Below are positions 1-9,081 of a stretch of DNA of 64,000 nucleotides, one piece after another (positions within the stretch are counted from its first letter, which is position 1; the number at the start of each line of letters is the position of its first letter). The DNA lies in assembly GCF_009604385.1 (NCBI RefSeq), contig NZ_WEGJ01000003.1, positions 124,001 through 188,000 on the forward strand, read 5' to 3'. The notes under the pieces were generated by a model. That model was not told the DNA's origin. It did no database searches and worked only from the letters and a program-made list of their open reading frames with translations. Position numbers and translations under genes: made by a program. This DNA is from Streptomyces smaragdinus. Its GTDB lineage: Bacteria > Actinomycetota > Actinomycetes > Streptomycetales > Streptomycetaceae.

Positions 1-162
1 GTCGGTGGTGATCGAGGCCGGATCGGCTTCGGCGGCGTGGGCGGCGGGCAGATTGGTGGCGAAGGCGAGCGCGGCCGCGGCCGAGGTGACTGTCAGGAAG
101 CGTCGCCGGGTGAAGTGCCGTGCCGCGGCACGGAGTTCTGCGTCGTGCGGCGAATGCGTCAT
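1..162 (-). CDS. Tat-exported protein, N-terminal fragment (probably PhoD-family alkaline phosphatase)
   Basis: Only the first 54 codons lie in the window; the gene runs off the left edge. The ATG is at 162-160. The N-terminus has a twin-arginine motif (RRRFLTVT, residues 19-26) followed by an Ala-rich hydrophobic stretch and an AHA/A-type cleavage site near residue 43, so the product should leave the cell folded through the Tat system. The sequence from LRAAARH through the signal peptide resembles Streptomyces PhoD phosphodiesterase/alkaline phosphatase N-termini as I remember them. No catalytic residue is visible, so the function is inferred from the signal peptide and the possible PHO box upstream. 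Confidence 0.6.
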   Translation of the reverse strand, partial: MTHSPHDAELRAAARHFTRRRFLTVTSAAAALAFATNLPAAHAAEADPASITTD

Positions 163-200
163 GGATCCAGTGGAGTGGCGGAAGAGAACGATCCTCTGTC

Positions 201-222
201 ATGTGCACAACATTCGGATAAC
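201..222 (-). promoter_or_regulatory. Possible PHO box upstream of the PhoD-like gene
   Basis: On the minus strand this reads as two adjacent 11-nt units, GTTATCCGAAT and GTTGTGCACAT, ending 39 nt before the ATG at 162. Streptomyces PhoP binds 11-nt direct repeats that begin with GTT(C). Only GTT and one C are well kept here, so this is a weak candidate. Confidence 0.3.
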
Positions 223-257
223 ATCCGGGCAACGAGCGCACCCCGTAGGGTGAGCCC

Positions 258-1004
258 ATGCAGCAGCAGTCGAAGGTCGCGGTGGTCACCGGCGCCGGCT
301 CCGGGATCGGCCGCGCGGTGGCCGTCACCCTGTCCGGCGCCGGCTGGGACGTCGTCCTCGCGGGCCGCCGCCCCGACCCTCTCGCGGAGACGGCCCGCCT
401 CGCGGGAGGCGCCACCCCGGTGCCGGCGGACGTCACCGAGCCGGAGCAGGTGGACGCCCTGTTCGCCGCCGTGCGGGACCGGTACGGGCGCCTGGACCTG
501 CTGTTCAACAACGCGGGCCGGTTCGGTCCCGCCGCAGGGCCGGACGAGCTGTCCGTCGCGGACTGGAGGGCGGTGGTGGACACCAACCTCACCGGCGCGT
601 TCCTGTGCGCGCGGGCGGCGTTCCGGCTGATGAGGGAGCAGGACCCGCGGGGCGGGCGGATCATCAACAACGGCTCCGTGTCGGCCCACGCCCCACGCCC
701 GCACTCCATCGCGTACACGGCGACCAAGCACGCGCTGACGGGCCTGACGAAGTCGCTGTCGCTGGACGGCCGCCCGTACGACATCGCCTGCGGCCAGATC
801 GACATCGGCAACGCGGCGACCGAGATGACCGAGCGCATGCAGACGGGCATCCTGCAGGCGAACGGCACGACGGCCGTGGAGCCGGTGATGGACGCCGCCG
901 ACGTGGCCCGGACCGTGCTGCACATGGCGTCCCTGCCGCTCACCGCCAACATCCCGTTCGCGACGGTGATGGCGACCGCGATGCCGCTGATCGGCCGCGG
1001 CTGA
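258..1004 (+). CDS. SDR family NAD(P)-dependent oxidoreductase
   Basis: This is a classical short-chain dehydrogenase of 248 aa, the usual family length. The cofactor motif TGAGSGIG is at residues 11-18, NNAG follows strand 4, and the catalytic Ser, Tyr and Lys are about residues 140, 153 (YTATK) and 157. The protein is a cytosolic Rossmann-fold oxidoreductase; substrate cannot be told from sequence. The ATG at 258 follows GTGAG. It is transcribed away from the PhoD-like gene and sits 46 nt before the ligase gene, but nothing links it to DNA repair. Confidence 0.9.
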   Translation: MQQQSKVAVVTGAGSGIGRAVAVTLSGAGWDVVLAGRRPDPLAETARLAGGATPVPADVTEPEQVDALFAAVRDRYGRLDLLFNNAGRFGPAAGPDELSVADWRAVVDTNLTGAFLCARAAFRLMREQDPRGGRIINNGSVSAHAPRPHSIAYTATKHALTGLTKSLSLDGRPYDIACGQIDIGNAATEMTERMQTGILQANGTTAVEPVMDAADVARTVLHMASLPLTANIPFATVMATAMPLIGRG

Positions 1005-1050
1005 CGCCTCCCGGCAGGACACCGCCCGCGGGCGCGCCTACCGTTCCCCT

Positions 1051-2046
1051 ATGGGGCCCACCGAACTGCCGCGGGTACGGCCCATGCTGGCCGTCCCCGG
1101 CGCGCTGCCCTCCGCCGCGGCCGACGCCGGCTTCGGGTACGAGCTGAAGTGGGACGGCATCCGGGCCGTCGCCTACGTCCCCGGCGACGGCTCACTGACC
1201 CTCCTGTCCCGCAACGACAACGACGTCACCGCCCAGTACCCCGACCTCGCCCCGCCCCCCGCCGGGCTCCCGCCCTGCGTCCTCGACGGCGAGATCGTCG
1301 CCCTCGGCCCCGACGGCCGCCCGTCGTTCGCCGCGCTGCAGCGCAGGATGAACCTGACGCGCGGGGAGCAGATCCGCCGCCTGGCCGCCGAGGTGCCCGT
1401 CACGTACATGGTCTTCGACGTCCTCCACCTCGACGGCCGCCCCACCCTCCGCGACACGTACCGCCGCCGCCGCGAACTGCTCGCGGAGCTGCCCGTGGAC
1501 GGCCCCCGCTGGTCCGCGCCCCCGTACTGGGAGGGCCACGGGAAGGAGGCCCTGGACCTCACGCGGGAGCACGACCTCGAGGGCCTGCTCGCCAAACGGC
1601 TCGACTCGCGCTACTACCCGGGGCGCCGCAGCGACGCCTGGCTGAAGATCAAGAACATCCGCACCGAAGAGGTCCGGATCGGCGGCTGGACCCGGGGCGG
1701 CGGCAGCCGCCGCGGCGCGTTCGGGGCCCTGCTCCTCGGCCTGGAGACCGACGGGGGCCGCCTCACGTATGTGGGGAGCGTCGGCAGCGGCTTCTCCGCG
1801 CGGGCCCTGGCGGAGCTGCAGCCGCTGCTGGACTCCCTGGCCCGCGACACCAGCCCGTTCGACGGCCCGCTCGACGACCGGCACGTCCGCGGCCGGGACG
1901 TGCACTGGGTGGAGCCGGAGCTGCTGGCGGAGGTGCGGTACGGCGAGCGGACGCCCGCCGGCCGACTGCGGCATCCGGTGTGGCGGGGGCTGCGTACCGA
2001 CAAACAGCCCCTGAGACGCGGACGGCGGGGGCGGGGGGCCGACTGA
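1051..2046 (+). CDS. ATP-dependent DNA ligase (LigD-type ligase domain) for end joining
   Basis: This 331-aa protein is a stand-alone ATP-dependent ligase. The nucleotidyl acceptor motif KWDGIR puts the adenylated lysine at residue 33. Motif LDGEIVAL (Ia/III region) follows, FDVLHLDGR lies near residue 130, and the C-terminal OB-fold part begins around KIKNIRTEEV. It would seal double-strand breaks after end processing. In mycobacteria this domain is part of three-domain LigD; here the polymerase domain (2330-3208, minus) and Ku (3220-4125, minus) are separate genes. There is no phosphoesterase domain. The ligase converges on its partners, so it has its own promoter. Confidence 0.92.
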   Translation: MGPTELPRVRPMLAVPGALPSAAADAGFGYELKWDGIRAVAYVPGDGSLTLLSRNDNDVTAQYPDLAPPPAGLPPCVLDGEIVALGPDGRPSFAALQRRMNLTRGEQIRRLAAEVPVTYMVFDVLHLDGRPTLRDTYRRRRELLAELPVDGPRWSAPPYWEGHGKEALDLTREHDLEGLLAKRLDSRYYPGRRSDAWLKIKNIRTEEVRIGGWTRGGGSRRGAFGALLLGLETDGGRLTYVGSVGSGFSARALAELQPLLDSLARDTSPFDGPLDDRHVRGRDVHWVEPELLAEVRYGERTPAGRLRHPVWRGLRTDKQPLRRGRRGRGAD

Positions 2047-2084
2047 ACGGCCCGCCCGCCCCCGCCGTCACCTCACCCGCGCCC

Positions 2085-2282
2085 CTATCCGCGGTCCCGC
2101 TGTGCGCGACGCTGACCCTGCGGGGTCGTCTTGCTGTGCGACTTCGCATCGAAGTGCGCGGACATCCCCGCCTGGCGCTGCGAGTCCTTCAGACGCTCGT
2201 TGCGCGCGTCCATGGCCTCCCGGAAGGCCTCGTTACCGCCGTGCTTGTGGCGGTCGGAGTCGTGTTTGTGGTGCTTCGCCAT
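2085..2282 (-). CDS. Small hydrophilic His/Lys-rich protein in the NHEJ locus
   Basis: This 65-aa protein is very hydrophilic. It opens with a His/Lys/Asp cluster (MAKHHKHDSDRHKHGG) and ends in a basic Gln/Arg tail, with no membrane segment or signal peptide. The ATG at 2282 is chosen because GGAGG lies 9 nt upstream; the longer in-frame extension has no ribosome site. It is the last gene of the minus-strand run after Ku and the polymerase, with a 47-nt gap. Such charged small proteins are common in Streptomyces without known function. The clustered histidines could bind metal, but this is only inference. Confidence 0.75.
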   Translation of the reverse strand: MAKHHKHDSDRHKHGGNEAFREAMDARNERLKDSQRQAGMSAHFDAKSHSKTTPQGQRRAQRDRG

Positions 2283-2329
2283 AATGAATTGCCTCCTCAT
2301 GACGTTCATCCCACTGTGCCACGAATGGC

Positions 2330-3208
2330 CTACCCCGGCACCTCGTACCGCTCCTCGAACAGCGGCGCCAGCAGATCCCCGTACTCCTCGACCCGCTCCG
2401 CAACCTCGTCCGGCAGGAAGACGAGGTCCTCCGGCTTCGCGCACGCCCCGACCTCGTCCCAGTCCAGCGGGGTGGACACGGTGGGCCGCTCCCGGGCCCG
2501 GATCACATAGGGGGCGACGGTGGTCTTGGCGCGGTTGTTCTGGCTCCAGTCGACGAACACCTTGCCGCGCCGCAGCTCCTTGGCCATCCGGTGCAGGACG
2601 AGTTCGGGGCTGCGCTCCTCCAGCCGTACGGCCAGGGCCTTCGCGTACGCGCTGGTGTCGGCGGCGGGGGCGGGCTCGATGGGCACGTACAGATGCAGGC
2701 CCTTGGAGCCGGACGTCTTGGGCCAGGCGTCCAGCCCGTCCTCGGCCAGCGCCTCGCGCACCAGCAGCGCGGCGCGGCAGCACTCGACGACGGTCGCGGG
2801 CGGCCCGGGGTCGAGGTCGAACACGATCCGGTCGGACACGCCGGGCTCGGTCACCCGCCATTGCGGTACGTGGATCTCGACGGCCAGATTCGCCGCCCAC
2901 AGCAGGGTGGACAGGTCCTGGACGAGCACGTGGTGGACGGTGGAGGACTTCGTCGGCACGTCGGCCGTGCGGACCCAGTCCGGGGCGCCCGGGGGGACGT
3001 TCTTGGCGAAGAAGCGCTCGCCGTCCACCCCTTCGGGGAAGCGCAGGAAGGACGCGGGGCGGTCGTGGAGGTGCGGCAGCAGCACCTCGGCGATCCGCGT
3101 GTAGTAGTGCAGGACCTCGCCCTTGGTGAAGCCCGGGACCGGGTAGAGCACCTTGTCGAGGTTGCTCAGCCTGACCTTGCGCCCGTCGATCTCCGCGATC
3201 TTCGTCAT
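2330..3208 (-). CDS. LigD-type primase-polymerase domain protein (NHEJ polymerase)
   Basis: This 292-aa protein is the archaeo-eukaryotic primase-type polymerase (PolDom) found in bacterial LigD, here on its own. The catalytic acidic triad is visible: D131 and D133 in VFDLDPG, and D220 in KVFVDWSQNN. The N-terminal NLDKVLYP and GFTKGEVLHYY segments are typical of the family. It fills gaps and adds ribo- or deoxyribonucleotides at broken ends held by Ku. It lies 11 nt downstream of ku and is probably co-transcribed with it. The ATG at 3208 begins MTKIAEIDGRKV, the usual family start. Confidence 0.93.
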   Translation of the reverse strand: MTKIAEIDGRKVRLSNLDKVLYPVPGFTKGEVLHYYTRIAEVLLPHLHDRPASFLRFPEGVDGERFFAKNVPPGAPDWVRTADVPTKSSTVHHVLVQDLSTLLWAANLAVEIHVPQWRVTEPGVSDRIVFDLDPGPPATVVECCRAALLVREALAEDGLDAWPKTSGSKGLHLYVPIEPAPAADTSAYAKALAVRLEERSPELVLHRMAKELRRGKVFVDWSQNNRAKTTVAPYVIRARERPTVSTPLDWDEVGACAKPEDLVFLPDEVAERVEEYGDLLAPLFEERYEVPG

Positions 3209-3219
3209 CGCCGGGAGCC

Positions 3220-4125
3220 TCAGGCGGCCTTGCGGGTGGACTTCTTGGCGGCGGTCTTCTTCGCGGTGGTCTTCTTCTTCGCGGCGGCCTTCTTGGCCGG
3301 GGCCTTCTTCTTCGCGGCGGGAGTCTCCTCCTCCCCGCGGGAGGTCTTCGCGGCCTTGACGCTGGCCTCCAGCGCGGCCATCAGATCGATGACCTTTCCG
3401 GGCTTCTCCTCCGCCTCCTCCCGTACGACCGGCGGGCCCTCGCCCTCCTTGGAGGCGACCAGCGCCTCGACGGCCTCGCGGTACTCGTCGGTGAACTCGT
3501 CCGGGTCGTAGCCGCCGAGCGCCTCCATGAAGGAGTCGACCATCTCCAGCTCCTGCTTGCGCACGGTCACCTTGTTGTCCGGCGCGATCCCCTTGGCCGG
3601 CCGGACCTCGTCCGGCCAGAGCATGGTGTGCAGCACGAGGACGCTCTCGCCGCCGCTGTCGTGCACCCGCAGCAGCGCGGGCGCCTCCCGGCTGCGCAGG
3701 GCCACCTTGACGACGGCGACCCGCCCGGAGCGCTCCAGCGCCTCGCGCATCAGCACGTACGGCTTGGCGGCGGAGGCGTCGGCGGCCTTGATGTAGTAGG
3801 CCCGGTTGAACTGGATCGGGTCGAACTCCTCCGACCGGACGAACCCCACCACGTCGATGATCTTCTTGGAGGGCAGCGGCAAATCCGCCAGCTCGTCGGG
3901 CGTCAGCATGACGAGCTCGCCGTCGCCGGTCTCGTACGCCTTGGTGATGTCGGCGTACGGGACCTCCTCGTCCTCCAGCTCGCAGACCCGGCGGTAGCGG
4001 ATCCGGCCGCCGTCCTTCGCGTGCACCTGCTTGAAGGACACACCGCGCTCCTCGGTGGCCGAGAAGAGCTGGACGGGGATGCTCACCAGGCCGAAGGAGA
4101 TCGCGCCCTTCCAGATGGATTTCAC
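3220..4125 (-). CDS. ku: Ku DNA end-binding protein
   Basis: The product is a bacterial Ku homodimer subunit that threads onto DNA double-strand ends and recruits the polymerase and ligase. The N-terminal SIWKGAISFGLVSIPV motif is diagnostic. I chose the GTG at 4125 (VKSIWKG) because GGAGAGGA lies just upstream; an in-frame GTG at 4155 would add ten residues. The 301-aa product has a core of about 255 aa and a C-terminal tail of roughly 45 residues made of Lys, Ala and Thr, like the histone-like tails of other actinobacterial Ku proteins. It is the first gene of the ku-polymerase run. Confidence 0.95.
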   Translation of the reverse strand: MKSIWKGAISFGLVSIPVQLFSATEERGVSFKQVHAKDGGRIRYRRVCELEDEEVPYADITKAYETGDGELVMLTPDELADLPLPSKKIIDVVGFVRSEEFDPIQFNRAYYIKAADASAAKPYVLMREALERSGRVAVVKVALRSREAPALLRVHDSGGESVLVLHTMLWPDEVRPAKGIAPDNKVTVRKQELEMVDSFMEALGGYDPDEFTDEYREAVEALVASKEGEGPPVVREEAEEKPGKVIDLMAALEASVKAAKTSRGEEETPAAKKKAPAKKAAAKKKTTAKKTAAKKSTRKAA

Positions 4126-4251
4126 CGGATCTGTCCTCTCCGCGGGGATAGGCACGATCGTAGGGTCGGTCCGCGGACCCCGCCCGGCGACAACGCGAGA
4201 CCCGCGCTGCGCGCGCGGGCCTCGCTCTCTGCTGGGACAGGACTCTGGGGG

Positions 4252-5127
4252 TCAGAACCAGCGCTTGTCCCGGCTCTTGCCGCCGCGGCCGGAGACGTCG
4301 TCGGCCGCCTCCCGCGCGGCCTTGCGCCCGGCCTCGGTGCCGGTCTGGGCCTGGCTGCGGCTCAGCCGGCTCTCGTGCCGGCCCAGCCGGGCCTGCTCGG
4401 CGTCCTGGCGCCCCTGCTGCATCGCGGGGTTCTGGCGGAGTTCGTCGCGCTCGCGCGTGCCCGCGCGGTCGCGCATCTCGTAGCCCTCCTCGACCTCACG
4501 GATCGTGATCGCGGAGGCCGCGCCCGCCTGCCGGGCGGCCGGGTTGTTCTCGACGATCTCCTCCTGGCGGAGGGTCGTCTCGAACGTCTGCGTCTCGGCC
4601 ACGCGGTTCACCCCGAGGCTGCACTTGGCGTACGGCTCGGAGACCTTACGCACGACCACCTCGTTGCCCTCGCCGAAGAGCGGCAGCTCGATGCTGCGGT
4701 CGACGAACTCGTGGTGGCGTCCGGGCACCAGATCGCCCTGCACCTCGGCGCGGCTGATCACCGCCTCGTCGTGACCGCGGGTGATCTCGAACCGCTCGGG
4801 GTGCTCGGTCACCCGGATCGACACCGAGGCGCGGCCGATCTCCTGGTCGGACTTGGCGGCCTCCACCTCCAGGCGCTCGCGGTAGGCCCACACCTCCTGC
4901 TGTTGGCTGGACATGGCCCGGCCCGCCTGGAGCTGCTCGGCCTCGCTGAGGCCCGTGTGCTCCCTGCCGATCCCGGTCTCCGACATGCCGCCGCTCTCAC
5001 CGCGCCCACGCAGGCCCGCGGACTTGCGTTCGGCGCCGAGCCCCTGGGCCGCGTCCGTCGCCTTGTCCATGGCGCCCTTGCCGAGGCCGCCGCTGCCACC
5101 CCTTGCTTCGTTCTTGTCGCTCTGCAC
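4252..5127 (-). CDS. DUF2382 (YsnF/AvaK-like) domain protein
   Basis: This is a hydrophilic 291-aa protein. The central part (about residues 80-190) shows the DUF2382 pattern: ERLEVEAAKSDQEIGRASVS, then short acidic-basic beta segments and a final TTLRQEEIVENN. The N-terminal 70 residues are Gly/Ser-rich and the C-terminus is highly charged and probably disordered. GTG at 5127 is chosen because GGGAGGA precedes it by 4 nt; an in-frame ATG at 5199 lacks a good site. DUF2382 proteins are linked to general stress in several bacteria; the function is unknown. The usual PRC-barrel partner domain is absent. Confidence 0.8.
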   Translation of the reverse strand: MQSDKNEARGGSGGLGKGAMDKATDAAQGLGAERKSAGLRGRGESGGMSETGIGREHTGLSEAEQLQAGRAMSSQQQEVWAYRERLEVEAAKSDQEIGRASVSIRVTEHPERFEITRGHDEAVISRAEVQGDLVPGRHHEFVDRSIELPLFGEGNEVVVRKVSEPYAKCSLGVNRVAETQTFETTLRQEEIVENNPAARQAGAASAITIREVEEGYEMRDRAGTRERDELRQNPAMQQGRQDAEQARLGRHESRLSRSQAQTGTEAGRKAAREAADDVSGRGGKSRDKRWF

Positions 5128-5279
5128 AGTTCCTCCCGCTGGCTCGATGAGTCCAGGGTCACGTTCGCGGCTCCGTCGAGGATCGACAAAGACCGACATA
5201 ACCCCATGAAACCCCTAGCCCGACCGGGTGTCGACCGGAAGAGGTAACTGCCCGCTCGACCTGCGTAAACGCTCCGTGA

Positions 5280-5312
5280 GGGTGGGTCCGGACGTGGCGT
5301 CCGGGCCCACCC
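5280..5312 (-). terminator. Hairpin after the arsR/SRPBCC operon
   Basis: The arms GGGTGGG-T-CCGGACG and CGTCCGG-G-CCCACCC pair around a 3-nt loop, giving a 14-bp stem with one central T/G bulge. It sits 7 nt past the stop of the ArsR gene on the minus strand. There is no strong U tract. Confidence 0.65.
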
Positions 5313-5319
5313 CGCGCCA

Positions 5320-5667
5320 TCAGCGCCCGGCCCCGTCCCCCCGGCCGCGCTGGACGCTCTCGGCGATCCGCTTGATACGCCGCAGCCGGGCGTCCCACGC
5401 CTCGCCCACCGAGGCGAGCTGGGCGACGGCGCGCGCGAGCCGCTCCTCGTCCACCCGGTAGCGCTTCTCGCGGCCGGCGGACGCGGCGTGCACCAGGCCG
5501 ACGCGGTCGAGGACGCCGAGGTGCTTGGCGACCGCCTGGCGGGTCACGGGCAGCCGGTCGCTGAGCCCGGTCGCCGTGCCGGTGCCGTCCGCGAGCAGCA
5601 GGTCGAGCAGCCGGCGGCGGGTGGGGTCGCCGACCGCGGACCACAGGTCGTCGTCGACGACGGTCAC
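5320..5667 (-). CDS. ArsR-family winged-helix repressor
   Basis: The product is a 115-aa winged-helix protein. The opening LWSAVGDPTRRRLLDLLLADG and the recognition helix VTRQAVAKHLGVLDRVGLV are typical of the ArsR subgroup paired with SRPBCC/AHSA1 proteins; no metal-binding Cys is present, so it is not an arsenic sensor. The GTG start at 5667 overlaps the stop of the SRPBCC gene as GTGA, so the two are translationally coupled. It most likely represses its own operon through the two palindromes at 6138-6154 and 6183-6199. Confidence 0.88.
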   Translation of the reverse strand: MTVVDDDLWSAVGDPTRRRLLDLLLADGTGTATGLSDRLPVTRQAVAKHLGVLDRVGLVHAASAGREKRYRVDEERLARAVAQLASVGEAWDARLRRIKRIAESVQRGRGDGAGR

Positions 5668-6116
5668 GACGCCGCCGCCAGCCGCCCGGCGTACTCGCCG
5701 AGGCGGGGGACGAAGACGCTCCAGCCGGCGGAGTGGTCCTTGTGCTCGGCCGCGACCTTGGCCTCCTCCCAGCCCATCTCGCGGAACCCGGTCTCGGTGA
5801 GCTTCACCGTGGTGCCGCCGCCCTCGGGGACGAGCTCGATGGTGACGAGCAGCGAGTCGGCGAGCTCGTCCGCCGTGCCGTCGGGGTAGCACCAGCGGAA
5901 GGCGAACAGCCGGGGCGGCTCGACGGTCACCACGGTCATCGCCTGGACGATCTCCCGGTCGCCGAAGACGAGTTCACCGCCGCCGCCGGCGACGGGCTCG
6001 AAGGAGGCGTCGTCCGTCCACCACTCCCTGATGTGCTCGGGCCGGCTGACGACGTCGAAGACGACCTCGGGTGTGGCGTCCACGTGGATCTCGCGCTCGA
6101 TGCTTCCGTACTCCAT
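5664..6116 (-). CDS. SRPBCC / AHSA1-like START-fold protein
   Basis: This 150-aa protein has the SRPBCC (Bet v1-like) pattern: IEREIHVDATPEVVFDVVS at the start, a central beta sheet with WWTDDASF, and a C-terminal helix WSVFVPRLGEYAGRL. The fold makes a hydrophobic pocket and usually binds a small lipophilic ligand. The ATG at 6116 has GGAGGAG 8 nt upstream. It is the first gene of a two-gene operon with the ArsR repressor. The ligand is unknown. Confidence 0.88.
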   Translation of the reverse strand: MEYGSIEREIHVDATPEVVFDVVSRPEHIREWWTDDASFEPVAGGGGELVFGDREIVQAMTVVTVEPPRLFAFRWCYPDGTADELADSLLVTIELVPEGGGTTVKLTETGFREMGWEEAKVAAEHKDHSAGWSVFVPRLGEYAGRLAAAS

Positions 6117-6137
6117 GGCCCTGCTCCTCCACTTATA

Positions 6138-6199
6138 CGCAACTATCGGTTGCGCATGAGAGTAGCGCGGGAGGCGTTCCGGCGCAACCATTGGTTGCG
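6138..6199 (-). promoter_or_regulatory. Twin palindromic operators of the ArsR/SRPBCC operon
   Basis: Two 17-bp palindromes lie upstream of the operon start: CGCAACTATCGGTTGCG at 6138-6154 (6-bp arms) and CGCAACCATTGGTTGCG at 6183-6199 (7-bp perfect arms). Their centres are 45 bp apart. The first starts 22 nt before the ATG and probably overlaps the transcription start. The shared pattern GCAAC-N5-GTTGC is a likely ArsR-family dimer site. Confidence 0.7.
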
Positions 6200-6252
6200 T
6201 TGCAGGCCGCGAGAAAGGGGGTGGCCGGGGCGGCCACCCCCTCACCCACCGC

Positions 6253-7629
<1,377 letters not shown>

Positions 7630-7676
7630 TCAAGACCGTAAAACGGACGGATGTGTTCGGATAACGGGCAGACGAG

Positions 7677-7708
7677 GGCCCCGGGTGCGCCTGGCGCTTC
7701 CCGGGGCC
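7677..7708 (-). terminator. Hairpin downstream of the SH3 protein gene
   Basis: Perfect 9-bp arms GGCCCCGGG and CCCGGGGCC surround a 14-nt loop, 26 nt beyond the stop of the minus-strand SH3 gene and upstream of the aminopeptidase. A T-rich tail is missing, as is common in Streptomyces. Confidence 0.5.
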
Positions 7709-7734
7709 GGTGGTACGTGTCGTACGGGTACGGG

Positions 7735-8208
7735 TCAGCAGGTGTCGACGTCACCCGTCACCCGGATGAAGGCCGCGCTGGCCCATCCGGTGTCGACCCA
7801 GTACCACCACTGGTTGCCGTTGACGGACTGGCCTTCGGTGACGCAGAAGACCGGGCCCTCCTCGCCCGGCCGCAGCACGCCGGCCTTCGGGCTGTCGGAC
7901 GTCGGGTCCCGGCGGATGTTGACCTGCGTGTGGGCGGTCACCCGGCCCCAGCCGACGTTGTGCTGCTGGGGTGCGGGAGCGGGCGCGGGGCCCGGCGGGG
8001 GCTGGGAGGCGGTGTTCCAGTTCCAGTCCCAGTCCCAGTTCCACTCCGTCCCGCAGCCGCTGTCCGAGCACGGGGCTCCGGCCGCCACCGCCGCCGGACG
8101 GGCCGCGGACGCGGCCGTCGCGCCCGGTGCGGTGGCGGCCACCAGACCGCCGGCCAGCGCGCCCGCCGTCACCAGCGACACCGCGGAGCGGCGCATCGAG
8201 ATGTACAC
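7735..8208 (-). CDS. Secreted SH3-domain protein with a Trp/Asn/Asp-rich segment
   Basis: This 157-aa protein has a Sec signal peptide (about residues 1-33). Two close cysteines (CSDSGC) come before an odd alternating segment EWNWDWDWNWN (about residues 55-65) and a Pro/Ala linker. The C-terminal 70 residues form a bacterial SH3 domain (VNIRRDPTSDSPKAGVLRPGEEG, WYWVDTGWASAAFI), which usually binds cell wall or peptide. The GTG at 8208 has GGAGGG 9 nt upstream; ATG four codons later is possible. The alternating aromatic/polar segment is unusual and its role is unknown. Confidence 0.82.
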   Translation of the reverse strand: MYISMRRSAVSLVTAGALAGGLVAATAPGATAASAARPAAVAAGAPCSDSGCGTEWNWDWDWNWNTASQPPPGPAPAPAPQQHNVGWGRVTAHTQVNIRRDPTSDSPKAGVLRPGEEGPVFCVTEGQSVNGNQWWYWVDTGWASAAFIRVTGDVDTC

Positions 8209-8352
8209 GATCGGCTCCCTCCACTTGCGCGTGCCCCTCCAGTAAGGCCCGCCCCCGCCCCGTCTGCCACCTCAGCCGCGTCCGCGCAGGTCACAGGCCC
8301 TCCGCCGGAAAATCCGGCGACCGGCCGTACCCCCCGGGGCTACGCTCCGCGC

Positions 8353-8994
8353 GTGACCTCCGCAGACCGGCTCCTCGCCTTCACCGCCATGTCCTTCCTG
8401 CTCATCGTCGTCCCCGGCCCGAGCGTCCTGTTCGTCATCGGCCGCGCGCTGTCCCAGGGCCGCCGCGCCGCGCTCACCACGGTCCTCGGGAACACCGCCG
8501 GGGCGCAGGTGCTGGTGTTCGCCGTGGCCCTCGGCGTGGGGACGGTCGTCGAGCGGTCGGTGCCGGTGTTCACGGCGCTGAAGCTGGCCGGAGCGGCGTA
8601 TCTCGTCTACCTCGGGATCAGGGCGGTACGGCACCGGGGCGCGCTGCGCGAGTCGTTCGCCGGGACCGCGGCGGAGGAGCGCGGGACGGCCCGTACGCTG
8701 TGGGAGGGCTTCGCGGTGGGCGTGGCCAACCCCAAGACCATCGTCTTCTTCGCCGCCGTGCTGCCGCAGTTCGTCGACCGGGAGGCCGGTCACGTCACCG
8801 TGCAGATGCTGCTGCTGGGCCTGATCTTCAACGCCATCGCCGTCACCATGGACAGCCTCTGGGGCCTGACCGCGGCCACCGCCCGGGAGTGGTTCGCCCG
8901 TTCCCCGCGCCGGCTGTCCGCGGTCGGCGGGATCGGCGGGCTGACGATGATCGGCCTCGGGGTGACCGTCGCCGTGACCGGCCGCAAGGACTGA
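8353..8994 (+). CDS. LysE/RhtB-family amino-acid exporter
   Basis: This 213-aa membrane protein has about six hydrophobic segments. It carries the LysE/RhtB marks PGPSVLFVIGRALSQGRRAAL near the N-terminus and FAVGVANPKTIVFFAAVLPQF in the middle. The family exports amino acids or their analogues in exchange for protons. The start is GTG at 8353. It diverges from the SH3 gene across a 144-nt gap that shows no clear element. The substrate is unknown. Confidence 0.9.
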   Translation: MTSADRLLAFTAMSFLLIVVPGPSVLFVIGRALSQGRRAALTTVLGNTAGAQVLVFAVALGVGTVVERSVPVFTALKLAGAAYLVYLGIRAVRHRGALRESFAGTAAEERGTARTLWEGFAVGVANPKTIVFFAAVLPQFVDREAGHVTVQMLLLGLIFNAIAVTMDSLWGLTAATAREWFARSPRRLSAVGGIGGLTMIGLGVTVAVTGRKD

Positions 8995-9016
8995 GGGCGC
9001 CGCGCGATACCGATAC

Positions 9017-9028
9017 GCAACCGGTTGC
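9017..9028. promoter_or_regulatory. 12-bp palindrome upstream of the amidase gene
   Basis: GCAACCGGTTGC is a perfect palindrome 54 nt before the chosen TTG start. It could be an operator. It shares half-sites with the ArsR palindromes at 6.1 kb but lacks their spacer, so I do not assign the same regulator. Confidence 0.25.
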
Positions 9029-9081
9029 TGGTAGGCCGTTCCCTGCACGTGCCACACCCACTGCACTCACCGGAGGCGGAC

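Noticed and set aside
3226..3330. Direct repeats in the Ku 3' end
   Set aside because: They encode the Lys/Ala tail typical of actinobacterial Ku.
3628..5247. 539-aa plus-strand frame over Ku and DUF2382 genes
   Set aside because: It is the complementary shadow of two strong minus-strand genes and has no domain.
9017..9028. GCAACCGGTTGC as a second ArsR operator
   Set aside because: It lacks the 3-nt or 5-nt spacer of the ArsR sites and lies at an unrelated gene, so it is kept only as a weak palindrome.
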